Shown one piece after another: positions 1 to 5,549 of a DNA stretch of 5,578 nucleotides. The translations under genes and the position numbers were made by a program. Source of the stretch: an uncultured Acidimicrobium sp. (GTDB taxonomy: Bacteria > Actinomycetota > Acidimicrobiia > Acidimicrobiales > Ilumatobacteraceae); the NCBI GenBank assembly GCA_903853285.1, contig CAINTF010000253.1:1-5578 (forward strand), written 5' to 3'. Within the stretch, counting starts at the first letter, position 1. Every line of letters starts with the position of its first letter. The notes beneath the pieces were generated by a model, which made no database searches, had not been told where the DNA came from, and saw nothing but the letters and a program-made list of their open reading frames with translations.

Positions 1-71
1 GTGCGCATTGACGAACCGTAACAGGTACAGCGCACGGCAAATTCATTTGTATGAGCATTACTCGCTTGGAG

Positions 72-434
72 TTAGACCTTCCTAACAACGCTTGATTTGA
101 GGTACATCGCGCCGAAGCCATCTACTTTGCAGTCAATATCGTGATCGCCGTTGTCGCGCACCAAACGAATATTCCGTACCTTCGTGCCCACCTTGATTGA
201 CACTGGCCTTCCCTTGACCTTGAGATCTTTGACCACAGTGACCGTGTCGCCATCTTGCAAGATGTTGCCCGCAGTGTCTTTGATTACTGAAAGTTCATCA
301 CTCACTGCATTGGACGTGTCAACTTCGACCACTGCCGCTGACCACTCGTGTCCACACTCTGGACACGCAAGTTGTTCACCTAGCTCGTATGTATACACGC
401 AGGCACATTTTGGACACGGAGAAAGCTCGCTCAT
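72..434 (-). CDS. phnA: PhnA/YjdM-family zinc-ribbon protein
   Basis: This 120-residue protein matches the PhnA/YjdM family from end to end (the E. coli member is about 110 residues). The N-terminus has a four-cysteine zinc ribbon, CPKC at residues 7-10 and CPEC at 24-27. The C-terminal KOW/SH3-like domain has the family signature: DGDTVTVVKDLKVKG around 61-75, GTKVRNIRLV around 83-92, and DIDCKVDGFGAMYLKS around 99-114. The family was named from an alkylphosphonate operon, but most members are not phosphonate enzymes and their role is unclear; no other phn gene is visible here. The protein is cytoplasmic, with no signal peptide. It starts 26 bp after the YHYH gene on the same strand, so co-transcription is plausible. 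The start lies at the natural family N-terminus, with a weak GGCGG just upstream. The identification is firm; the biological role is not. Confidence 0.93.
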   Translation of the reverse strand: MSELSPCPKCACVYTYELGEQLACPECGHEWSAAVVEVDTSNAVSDELSVIKDTAGNILQDGDTVTVVKDLKVKGRPVSIKVGTKVRNIRLVRDNGDHDIDCKVDGFGAMYLKSSVVRKV

Positions 435-460
435 CCGCCAACACTACGCCAAGCAGCGCC

Positions 461-1522
461 TTAACGAACTTCGTGATTTATTGTCAGCGTGCAAAAGAAC
501 GATGTGACATCACGGAAAGACAACGTGTCGACCGAATTGGACTTCACCGTTGTTGAAGGTGGAGGACCGCCTACTGGTGGTGGACCACCTTGTTGCTGGC
601 CACCCGAAGGTTGTTGACCACCTGAAGGTTGTTGGCCACCTGCTGGCGCTTGGCCACCCGAAGGTTGTTGCTGTCCGGTACCGCCGCCCATCGTCATCGG
701 CGAAGCAGCTGCACCAGTTTGAGTTGTTGGCGTGCCTTTAAAGCAACCGATGATGTACGGAAAAGACAACGTCGCGTGATAGCCATACGTTCCATCCGGT
801 TGCACACGTCCGTTGCATTCATCCAGCACAGTTGAACTTGCTGTTCCGGTGTATTTGTACGCATCCCAAGCATTCTTCTGCGGATTTCCAATCTGTGTGT
901 ACCCAGACTTCACCAATGCAGTCTTCGTGCACTTCACATTGAGACAGGCCGTTGGACCATAGACAGGAAATCCGTCGATTGCGTATCCGATAATTCCAGT
1001 GTTCTTTATATTGCACATCGCAATAGTGATGAGCACGTGATAGTGGTATTCACTTTGTGGACCAGCGTGACCGCCACAAGTGTCCAACATCTTGTTGTAG
1101 TACGGGTCGCCATATGCAGACTCGGTTGGTGTTGGCCCTTCTGTAACTGGATAGAACACCACGCCAGTCACAGTTATGCCAGCTGTGCCAAGTCGATTCA
1201 CGACGCTGGTTGGTGTGGCCGTAGCCGTCGGCGAGCGTGGAAACTTAATAGTCATGTTTTGTGGCGTCAATGCATGCGGTGTTAACTGAACGAACGGAAA
1301 ACTAATCATGTCGTTCGTGGTGACAGCTACTTCAGTAGCGGAGCATGCAACTTTCTGAGATGGTTTTGCATAACTTGGGCCAGCACCAGCCGACTTCGAA
1401 AGATTCACGAATTTTGCTGTTGGGCACTTCGGTATGGCTTGCGGTTTTGCCGAAACGGTTTGTGGCGGTGCAACAATCGTCCCGAAAAACACAATTGCAA
1501 TCAGCGATAAGCGAATTTTCAT
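461..1522 (-). CDS. Secreted YHYH-domain protein with Gly/Gln/Pro-rich tail
   Basis: This 353-residue exported protein has a signal peptide at residues 1-25 (Lys/Arg start, hydrophobic core LSLIAIVFFGTIVA, likely cleavage after VSA). The middle carries the conserved landmarks of the YHYH domain: DTCGGHAG at 147-154, YHYH at 159-162, GYAIDGFPVYGP at 179-190, and DECNG at 234-238 followed by GTYGYHATLSFPYIIGCFKG at 244-263. Conserved cysteines (149, 170, 193, 198, 236, 260) could form disulfides outside the membrane. Residues about 270-323 are a low-complexity stretch rich in Gly, Gln and Pro, coded partly by an 18-bp repeat. A short 30-residue tail follows, with no membrane anchor or sorting motif. 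The family has no well-established biochemical activity and I assign none. The gene is divergent from tRNA-Arg and lies upstream of phnA. No Shine-Dalgarno is visible before the ATG, so a leaderless transcript is possible. Confidence 0.9.
   Translation of the reverse strand: MKIRLSLIAIVFFGTIVAPPQTVSAKPQAIPKCPTAKFVNLSKSAGAGPSYAKPSQKVACSATEVAVTTNDMISFPFVQLTPHALTPQNMTIKFPRSPTATATPTSVVNRLGTAGITVTGVVFYPVTEGPTPTESAYGDPYYNKMLDTCGGHAGPQSEYHYHVLITIAMCNIKNTGIIGYAIDGFPVYGPTACLNVKCTKTALVKSGYTQIGNPQKNAWDAYKYTGTASSTVLDECNGRVQPDGTYGYHATLSFPYIIGCFKGTPTTQTGAAASPMTMGGGTGQQQPSGGQAPAGGQQPSGGQQPSGGQQQGGPPPVGGPPPSTTVKSNSVDTLSFRDVTSFFCTLTINHEVR
598..669 (-). repeat. 18-bp tandem repeat coding the Gly/Gln/Pro tail
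   Basis: Four head-to-tail 18-bp units lie in frame inside the YHYH gene at 598-615, 616-633, 634-651 and 652-669. Units 1 and 4 are identical (ggccacccgaaggttgtt on the plus strand), unit 2 has two changes and unit 3 is more diverged. On the coding strand each unit gives six residues of the type QQPSGG or APAGGQ. Unit length is a multiple of three, so slippage would lengthen or shorten the tail without breaking the frame. Confidence 0.88.
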
Positions 1523-1528
1523 CAGTCC

Positions 1529-1534
1529 GTTCTA
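1529..1534 (-). promoter_or_regulatory. Possible -10 element of the YHYH gene
   Basis: TAGAAC on the minus strand lies six bases before the ATG of the YHYH gene. This is the same spacing as the better -10 element in front of the 662-codon gene and would give a leaderless mRNA. The last base does not fit TAnnnT, and no convincing -35 is found 16-18 bp upstream, so this is a weak call. Confidence 0.25.
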
Positions 1535-1563
1535 CCAGAACTTTTGAGACCTATGCAGCACTC

Positions 1564-1594
1564 TTCAAGTGCTGTAGCGAAAACGAGATACCCT
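1564..1594 (+). promoter_or_regulatory. Possible tRNA-Arg promoter
   Basis: TACCCT at 1589-1594 fits a TAnnnT -10 and ends ten bases before the mature tRNA 5' end, a normal distance for a tRNA transcript with a short leader. The nearest -35-like hexamer is TTCAAG at 1564-1569, with a long 19-bp spacer, so the upstream half is weak. The 82-bp gap must also hold the promoter of the divergent YHYH gene. Confidence 0.3.
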
Positions 1595-1604
1595 CTCACC
1601 TACT

Positions 1605-1677
1605 GCCCTCGTAGCTCAGTGGATAGAGCGTCGGTTTCCGGAACCGTAGGTCGCATGTTCGATTCATGCCGAGGGCA
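1605..1677 (+). tRNA. tRNA-Arg (anticodon CCG)
   Basis: A full cloverleaf can be folded by hand. The acceptor stem GCCCTCG/CGAGGGC has seven Watson-Crick pairs. The D stem is GCTC/GAGC with loop AGTGGATA. The anticodon loop is TTCCGGA, giving anticodon CCG (Arg, reads CGG). The variable loop is five bases, and the T stem GCATG/CATGC encloses TTCGATT. The discriminator is A73 at 1677 and CCA is not encoded (the next bases are CTT). The top pair of the anticodon stem (27:43) is a T-T mismatch; everything else is canonical. The 3' half of this gene recurs at 3710-3756, which suggests this tRNA is or was an integration target. No terminator follows: the convergent 662-codon gene ends eight bases downstream. 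Confidence 0.96.
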
Positions 1678-1679
1678 CT
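1633..1679 (+). repeat. tRNA-proximal copy of a 47-bp direct repeat (att-like)
   Basis: This block runs from tRNA position 29, in the 5' strand of the anticodon stem, to two bases beyond the discriminator. It matches 3710-3756 at 45 of 47 positions in direct orientation, with the copies 2,077 bp apart. The mismatches are T/C at 1647/3724 (tRNA position 43) and G/A at 1671/3748 (position 67). An identity block from the anticodon stem to the tRNA 3' end is the form expected for a tyrosine-integrase att site in a tRNA gene. The repeat is seen directly; its role as an att site is inferred. Confidence 0.8.
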
Positions 1680-1685
1680 TACATG

Positions 1686-3674
1686 TCACCATCCCGCCGG
1701 CATCACTGCATTAGGTTCAGCAGGTTCCATAAATGCGCTGTTGTAGAGATCGACAATATTGCTTTTGCCATGCTTCCAATAATCGTCATTACCTGGATCA
1801 AGTCTTACCGTTCCTTGACTTCCACCCATTAAATCTGTTGGATCGTTCTTAATGTGTCCGTAGTTTCCATCGCTATTTGGCGATGCACCAACACCGCCGA
1901 GAACATGGAAAATCTCGTGAAATGAAGCAAGGCCTGACGTGTTTCCACTTTCAGGGAGCGTTGTTTTGTTTGCTCCAAAACAATTGAATTGGCCGCTCAT
2001 CATGTCCACAAGACCGACTTGCATAATTGCCGCATGATTATGTCCGCCAGTGCCGCAATACGGCGAAACAATCCGAGACGATGGAATTGTTGCCCCTCCG
2101 TAGTAAATCAGGTACGCCTTGTTTGGAGCAGTAAATCCTTTTGCATCTAGCAATGACTTGAGAGTGTCAAGTGTCGGACATGGGCTTTGGCCACACTTCT
2201 TGTTTTTATCGCTCGCTTCCATCCACAACTGTCCTTCGGTTTCATTAAGCCGCACAAAAGTTGTATCCAACTTTCCTTTGTACGTATCGAAGCGCAAGCG
2301 TTTTCCACCTTTTGCAAAGAGCCATTCATTTGTTGATGTGATGAGATCGCTGAAAGTCCCATTGATGTCAAAATCTCTACTTTTCACATCTTTTGGCAAT
2401 ACGTATAAAACATGAACCTGAGGAGCCGTCGAATCATCTGGTTGATCTGTGAAACTTCTTCCAGCAACCGCATCTAATGATTGGTCGCCATTATCTAACT
2501 GCATCCAAAATGGTGAATACGCAAGATCATCACAAATGTTTCCTGCTCTCGTTCCACTCTTAATTTTGAAATAGAGGTTGCGATTTCCATCCATGACCCA
2601 CGGCGGCTGAGGTCTACCAACGTATTTATACGTAATTGGATCATCCTGCCGAGAAATTGAATTATCCATTTGCGAAAGTGGCAAACTGAAGTAGCTATTC
2701 GATGTTGCATCACAGCCAACATTCGTGCGCATCTGTTGGCGCGCAATTAAGTGGCGAACAATCTCGGTGGTCCACTCTTTATCAAGCAAACCCTTGCGAT
2801 TAAAACTTTTAGGTATCCAATCACACTTTGATCCATCAGGCATACGAATCCAGTACTGAATAATTCCCGAATTTGCATTTGTTCCGCAACCAGGCGTGAC
2901 GTGACCAGAATCAAACCCTTTCTTTAAAGGCAGGGAGCCTTCAACGAGGGCTACATAAATGCGATTGATTTTGTCGTAGCCTTTTCCTGTGCGTTCCGGA
3001 AATTGCATCGGAAGTCCCAAATCGCTTAATACCTCCGCCAATGGTCCGAAAGTGGTTGTCCATCGGGTTGCAAATTCCTCGTAAGTCAACGGGATCTGGA
3101 CGTGCTGGATATCTGGCAATCCTTCATAGGTATCAAGGCGTGGAGTAAATCCGGGATTTTGTTCGGCCATGTAATCAAGACTGTTGCTCATCATTTGTGC
3201 AACAACACCGTCAGTGTCATGAAAATTATCAGGACCATTTCTGAAGGTGATGTACAAAGGTTTGATGTCCAGGATGTTTCCGCCAATGCGATCAACTGCC
3301 GTGCGAGGTAGTAGCTGTCGTACTTCAATTACTACCTTTTTTGAGAACTTTCCCGAGGTCAAGGTCAGAAAGCAATTTCCAACTTTTGCTAATCGGACCG
3401 AATCAGAACTAAGCGCACAAATCTTCTTACTTTGTTTTGCGATGACAATTTTTGGCTTTGGGCTATAGGAAGTGAGCCCTGCCTTAATCGTCAGCCATGA
3501 AGCGCTTTTTTGCTGACCTACATATCCCACAACTGTTGAACCCGCATTGACACTCTTTGATTTCACCAACTGAGCGGAGGATGCATCTGCCGAAATCGAA
3601 ATGGCATTTGTATGCCCGATTCCGGTGATTAAAAGAAGAGAAGCGACAATACCGACTGCAAGAGTCCGCTTCAT
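1686..3674 (-). CDS. Exported HExxH metalloprotease-like protein with internal duplication
   Basis: The 662-residue protein has a signal peptide at residues 1-24 (MKR, hydrophobic core, likely cleavage after TNA). Residues 25-120 look like a small all-beta domain with a Cys pair at 86 and 101, a style common in secreted actinobacterial proteins. Two related halves follow. The C-terminal half (about 417-650) has the zincin signature HEIFH at 586-590, then GG, His607 as a possible third zinc ligand, and DLM at 614-616 that may act as a Met-turn. The N-terminal half (about 135-395) shares landmarks with it: LDTYEG 180-185 against FDTYKG 462-467, CGT 263-265 against 540-542, and DLAYSPF 383-389 against DLYNSAF 642-648. 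Its TEIVR at 303-307 replaces HEIFH, so it should be inactive. The third ligand is not at the metzincin position, so I name no peptidase family. Substrate is unknown. The gene sits alone between tRNA-Arg and its 3' fragment and appears leaderless. Confidence 0.82.
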   Translation of the reverse strand: MKRTLAVGIVASLLLITGIGHTNAISISADASSAQLVKSKSVNAGSTVVGYVGQQKSASWLTIKAGLTSYSPKPKIVIAKQSKKICALSSDSVRLAKVGNCFLTLTSGKFSKKVVIEVRQLLPRTAVDRIGGNILDIKPLYITFRNGPDNFHDTDGVVAQMMSNSLDYMAEQNPGFTPRLDTYEGLPDIQHVQIPLTYEEFATRWTTTFGPLAEVLSDLGLPMQFPERTGKGYDKINRIYVALVEGSLPLKKGFDSGHVTPGCGTNANSGIIQYWIRMPDGSKCDWIPKSFNRKGLLDKEWTTEIVRHLIARQQMRTNVGCDATSNSYFSLPLSQMDNSISRQDDPITYKYVGRPQPPWVMDGNRNLYFKIKSGTRAGNICDDLAYSPFWMQLDNGDQSLDAVAGRSFTDQPDDSTAPQVHVLYVLPKDVKSRDFDINGTFSDLITSTNEWLFAKGGKRLRFDTYKGKLDTTFVRLNETEGQLWMEASDKNKKCGQSPCPTLDTLKSLLDAKGFTAPNKAYLIYYGGATIPSSRIVSPYCGTGGHNHAAIMQVGLVDMMSGQFNCFGANKTTLPESGNTSGLASFHEIFHVLGGVGASPNSDGNYGHIKNDPTDLMGGSQGTVRLDPGNDDYWKHGKSNIVDLYNSAFMEPAEPNAVMPAGW

Positions 3675-3680
3675 GCAGTG

Positions 3681-3709
3681 ACAGTAATCAAATAATGGGA
3701 TCCAAACAA
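3681..3709 (-). promoter_or_regulatory. Promoter of the metalloprotease-like gene, leaderless
   Basis: Read on the minus strand, a -35 TTGTTT (3704-3709) and a -10 TACTGT (3681-3686, fits TAnnnT) are separated by exactly 17 bp. Six bases separate the -10 from the ATG, so transcription would start at or next to the start codon, giving a leaderless mRNA. This agrees with the lack of any Shine-Dalgarno. The -35 ends at the base directly next to the tRNA-derived repeat at 3710, so the whole promoter lies inside the putative insert. Confidence 0.55.
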
Positions 3710-3756
3710 GGTTTCCGGAACCGCAGGTCGCATGTTCGATTCATGCCAAGGGCACT
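3710..3756 (+). repeat. Displaced 3' fragment of tRNA-Arg (att-like distal repeat)
   Basis: This 47-bp block copies tRNA-Arg(CCG) from position 29 to just past the discriminator with two mismatches. It contains the anticodon loop, variable loop, T arm and the 3' strand of the acceptor stem, but no 5' half, so it is not a functional tRNA. The change at 3748 (tRNA position 67, G to A) would also break an acceptor pair, consistent with decay of an unselected copy. Its orientation matches the intact tRNA, as expected for the fragment displaced by integration at the tRNA 3' end. It lies between the promoter of the metalloprotease-like gene and the end of the GNAT gene. Confidence 0.85.
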
Positions 3757-3778
3757 GGGTCATGCCGAGGACACTGGG
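3741..3778 (+). repeat. 19-bp tandem duplication of the tRNA 3' end
   Basis: Two adjacent 19-bp units, tcatgccaagggcactggg (3741-3759) and tcatgccgaggacactggg (3760-3778), differ at two positions. Both correspond to the 3' strand of the T stem, the acceptor 3' strand and the bases after it. Each has one change of its own relative to the intact tRNA (position 67 in the first, 71 in the second), so both probably derive from an unmutated tRNA end followed by CACTGGG. The second unit encodes the end of the GNAT gene. Confidence 0.85.
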
Positions 3779-4737
3779 TTGATCTGCCGTTCGTATGTCA
3801 CGGTTCCTCTATACAACTCAAACCCTAGAGATGCATAGAGTCCATAAGCGCCAGTTGGATTTTGGGTATCAACGCTCAACGCAGCATGCGTGAGGCCATC
3901 TTCCGTATACGAATGCAGAGCACAAGCAATTAAATTTCTTGCAATCGATTGCTTTCGATATTCGGCCAAAGTCGCCAGCTTGTCGACCCAACCGATTCTT
4001 TTTCCCAATAGGTCGTCGTCCGACTCGTACCGATGTGTCAATAACAGTCCGACAATTTCCTGTTGCTGGTTAATAGCAAAAAATGAATGATCTAGACGGG
4101 CAGTCGAACCATTCACCATCTGAAGCCAATGTTCGCTGCTAGTCGGAGTTGAACCCCAATGATCTTGAAATGCCAGATTTTTTACAATTCGTGCTTCTTC
4201 ATTGCGGGTGGAATCCCAGGAAACAATCGCATACTTCGGATCTGCATCTATTTCTGGAATATTTACGAGATCACGAATTAAGTCCTCTTCGAAACGGACA
4301 GCCTTCATGTCGAATTTTGTAAATAGCCGAGGGGCAGATTCATTTTGCTGACTTACATTTGTGCGCAAATATTTAGGAAGTGTGCGACCGGTTGACTGCA
4401 ACAACGATTCACCGTGCTGTATCGCCCACGTCATCAATTTTGTGCCAATACCATGTTGGCGAAACTCCGGTAACACTCCTCCAAAGATGTAGCAACGCTC
4501 TTCTTTGGATTCCGAAGGAAGAAAGTAGGTGTAAGTAACACCAATCAGTTTTCCCTCAAGTTCCACCACCTTCACATCGTTCTCAATAGTGCAACTTGGT
4601 GCAACAAATTCTTCTTCAAGTTCTACTGAGGTTTGCACAATCGGAATGCCATCATGGGCAAAAACAGTGGTGAGGAGACCAGCAATCCTTTCCATGTCGC
4701 TTGATCGCGCGGCACGCATGGTGAACTCATTCAACAT
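3760..4737 (-). CDS. Tandem GNAT-domain N-acetyltransferase
   Basis: The 325-residue cytoplasmic protein has two GNAT acetyltransferase domains. The first (about 7-155) opens with the typical MRAARSSDMERIAGLL and carries the acetyl-CoA loop RQHGIG at 93-98 after the strand IFGGVLPEF. The second (about 165-318) has VDKLATLAEYRKQSIAR at 251-267, where the usual Gly of the loop is Ser264, and the classical C-terminal NPTGAYGLYASLGFE at 293-307. The length and double-GNAT layout resemble mycothiol synthase MshD, but the match is not specific enough to name it; the substrate is unknown. It follows the methyltransferase gene by eight bases and is probably co-transcribed. No Shine-Dalgarno is clear for the first ATG; Met7 (4717-4719) is an alternative that starts right at the domain. 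The last six residues (NPVSSA) and the TGA lie in a tRNA-derived repeat. Confidence 0.85.
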   Translation of the reverse strand: MLNEFTMRAARSSDMERIAGLLTTVFAHDGIPIVQTSVELEEEFVAPSCTIENDVKVVELEGKLIGVTYTYFLPSESKEERCYIFGGVLPEFRQHGIGTKLMTWAIQHGESLLQSTGRTLPKYLRTNVSQQNESAPRLFTKFDMKAVRFEEDLIRDLVNIPEIDADPKYAIVSWDSTRNEEARIVKNLAFQDHWGSTPTSSEHWLQMVNGSTARLDHSFFAINQQQEIVGLLLTHRYESDDDLLGKRIGWVDKLATLAEYRKQSIARNLIACALHSYTEDGLTHAALSVDTQNPTGAYGLYASLGFELYRGTVTYERQINPVSSA

Positions 4738-4745
4738 TGTGAAAA

Positions 4746-5549
4746 CTACTGAGGGATTTTAAGAATCGCGATCAAGTTGATGCCAGGAATTTTGCCACCG
4801 AAAAGACCAATGATTTTGTAGGCCAACGGCACAATTGCACGGTCATAAAACCCAAGCTGACCTGAGCCAACTGACTTGACGCCAGCAACTCGGTACAGCA
4901 ACCAATACGGCAGAATCGCGAGTGGATTGAAGTACCGAATGGATTCGACTTCAAACCCTGCTGCATTCGCGACCGCAATCAATTCGCGTCGAGTGAAGCG
5001 TCGGAAGTGACCAGACAGTGAATCGACCGATCCATACAACCGAGGCAAACTCGGCACCACGACGATTGCTCGACCATCAGGCTTCAGTTGCTCGCGTGCA
5101 CGTACCAATTCTTCAACATCGCCATGAATGTGTTCGACAACATGCGCATAAAAAGCGGCGTCATATTTTTTGGCTCCTGCAGCAGTGTTCTGCTGTTGAG
5201 AAAAGTCTTCAAGAGTTCCATGAAATACGTGGCAGTTGGAAACACCCGAAACTTTTTGCTTGAGTTCATCGAAATACGACTCGACAGGTTCGATACACAT
5301 CAACTCGTGAGCAACTTCCGCAATGTGCCCGCTAAACGAACCAGACCCTGCACCTACGTCAAGCACGTCGCCAGTCAGATAACTACTGAGGTGCGAAACC
5401 AGATGTTTTGCCGTTTTTGCTTCTGCACACACCATCACGTCATGGTCCTTGATTACTCCAGAGGCATCGGTATGTCCACTTCCACCAAATTTCAAGGCGA
5501 TAGAGCGACGACGACGCAACATTTCAGAACGCGATGAGATCGCCCACAT
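4746..5549 (-). CDS. Class I SAM-dependent methyltransferase
   Basis: At least 267 residues with a Rossmann-type methyltransferase core. Motif I is DVLDVGAGSGSFS at 61-73, the acidic end of beta 2 is CIEP at 85-88, and the beta 4 region is DAAFYAHVVEHI at 130-141. LKPDGRAIVVVPSLPRLYGS at 155-174 follows, then the GHFRRFTRREL stretch at 180-190 leading to AGFEV at 197-201. The GHxRRF block is typical of Methyltransf_11/23-type enzymes, often near glycan or lipid biosynthesis genes; the acceptor here is unknown. The C-terminal third is more hydrophobic (LAILPYWLLYRVAG, VPLAYKIIGLFGG) and may touch a membrane or lipid substrate. The reading frame stays open from the first ATG to the window edge (5578) with no stop, so the true start may lie outside. 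The GNAT gene follows by eight bases, suggesting one transcript. Confidence 0.88.
   Translation of the reverse strand: MWAISSRSEMLRRRRSIALKFGGSGHTDASGVIKDHDVMVCAEAKTAKHLVSHLSSYLTGDVLDVGAGSGSFSGHIAEVAHELMCIEPVESYFDELKQKVSGVSNCHVFHGTLEDFSQQQNTAAGAKKYDAAFYAHVVEHIHGDVEELVRAREQLKPDGRAIVVVPSLPRLYGSVDSLSGHFRRFTRRELIAVANAAGFEVESIRYFNPLAILPYWLLYRVAGVKSVGSGQLGFYDRAIVPLAYKIIGLFGGKIPGINLIAILKIPQ

Larger units (their letters stand above)
1678..3756. mobile_element. Putative one-gene tRNA-Arg island, no integrase
   Basis: The segment runs from the 3' end of intact tRNA-Arg(CCG) to the end of a displaced, direct-orientation copy of the tRNA 3' half. This is the standard layout left when an element integrates into a tRNA gene and restores its 3' end. 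The insert is only about 2.1 kb and holds a single gene for an exported metalloprotease-like protein with its own promoter. No integrase, excisionase, transposase or terminal inverted repeats are present, so it is either a decayed island or a passenger mobilised by a recombinase encoded elsewhere. By eye the cargo gene looks slightly more AT-rich than the methyltransferase gene, but composition was not computed. An alternative is a local duplication of the tRNA 3' end without site-specific recombination. Confidence 0.55.

Noticed and set aside
1..71. Possible gene edge at the left end
   Set aside because: A minus-strand frame starting at ATG 56-58 (or 44-46) and a plus-strand frame ending near 83 both stay open to the edge. 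Each is too short to recognise, so neither is reported.
151..507. Plus-strand reading frame opposite phnA
   Set aside because: It lies almost wholly antisense to a clearly conserved gene, has no recognisable domain, and its composition is what the opposite strand of that gene would give.
598..669. CRISPR-like repeats
   Set aside because: The units are contiguous, 18 bp long, in frame with the protein, and have no spacers.
1686..3674. Assignment of the protease-like protein to the metzincins
   Set aside because: HEIFHVLGG resembles the start of HExxHxxGxxH, but the residue at the third-ligand position (596) is Gly. The next His is 607, so only a general HExxH zincin-like call is justified.
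1678..3756. Insertion sequence or transposon
   Set aside because: No transposase gene is present, no terminal inverted repeats were seen, and the flanking direct repeat is a 47-bp tRNA segment rather than a short target duplication.
3710..3778. A second tRNA gene downstream of the protease-like gene
   Set aside because: Only the 3' half is present: there is no D arm and no 5' acceptor strand, and the first copy carries a change that would break an acceptor pair.
3710..3778. tRNA-derived repeat as a rho-independent terminator for the GNAT gene
   Set aside because: On the minus strand the T-arm and anticodon-arm sequences can form small hairpins, but no run of T follows them.
5088..5537. 149-codon plus-strand reading frame opposite the methyltransferase
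   Set aside because: The minus-strand frame carries unmistakable methyltransferase motifs throughout; the plus-strand product has no family signature.
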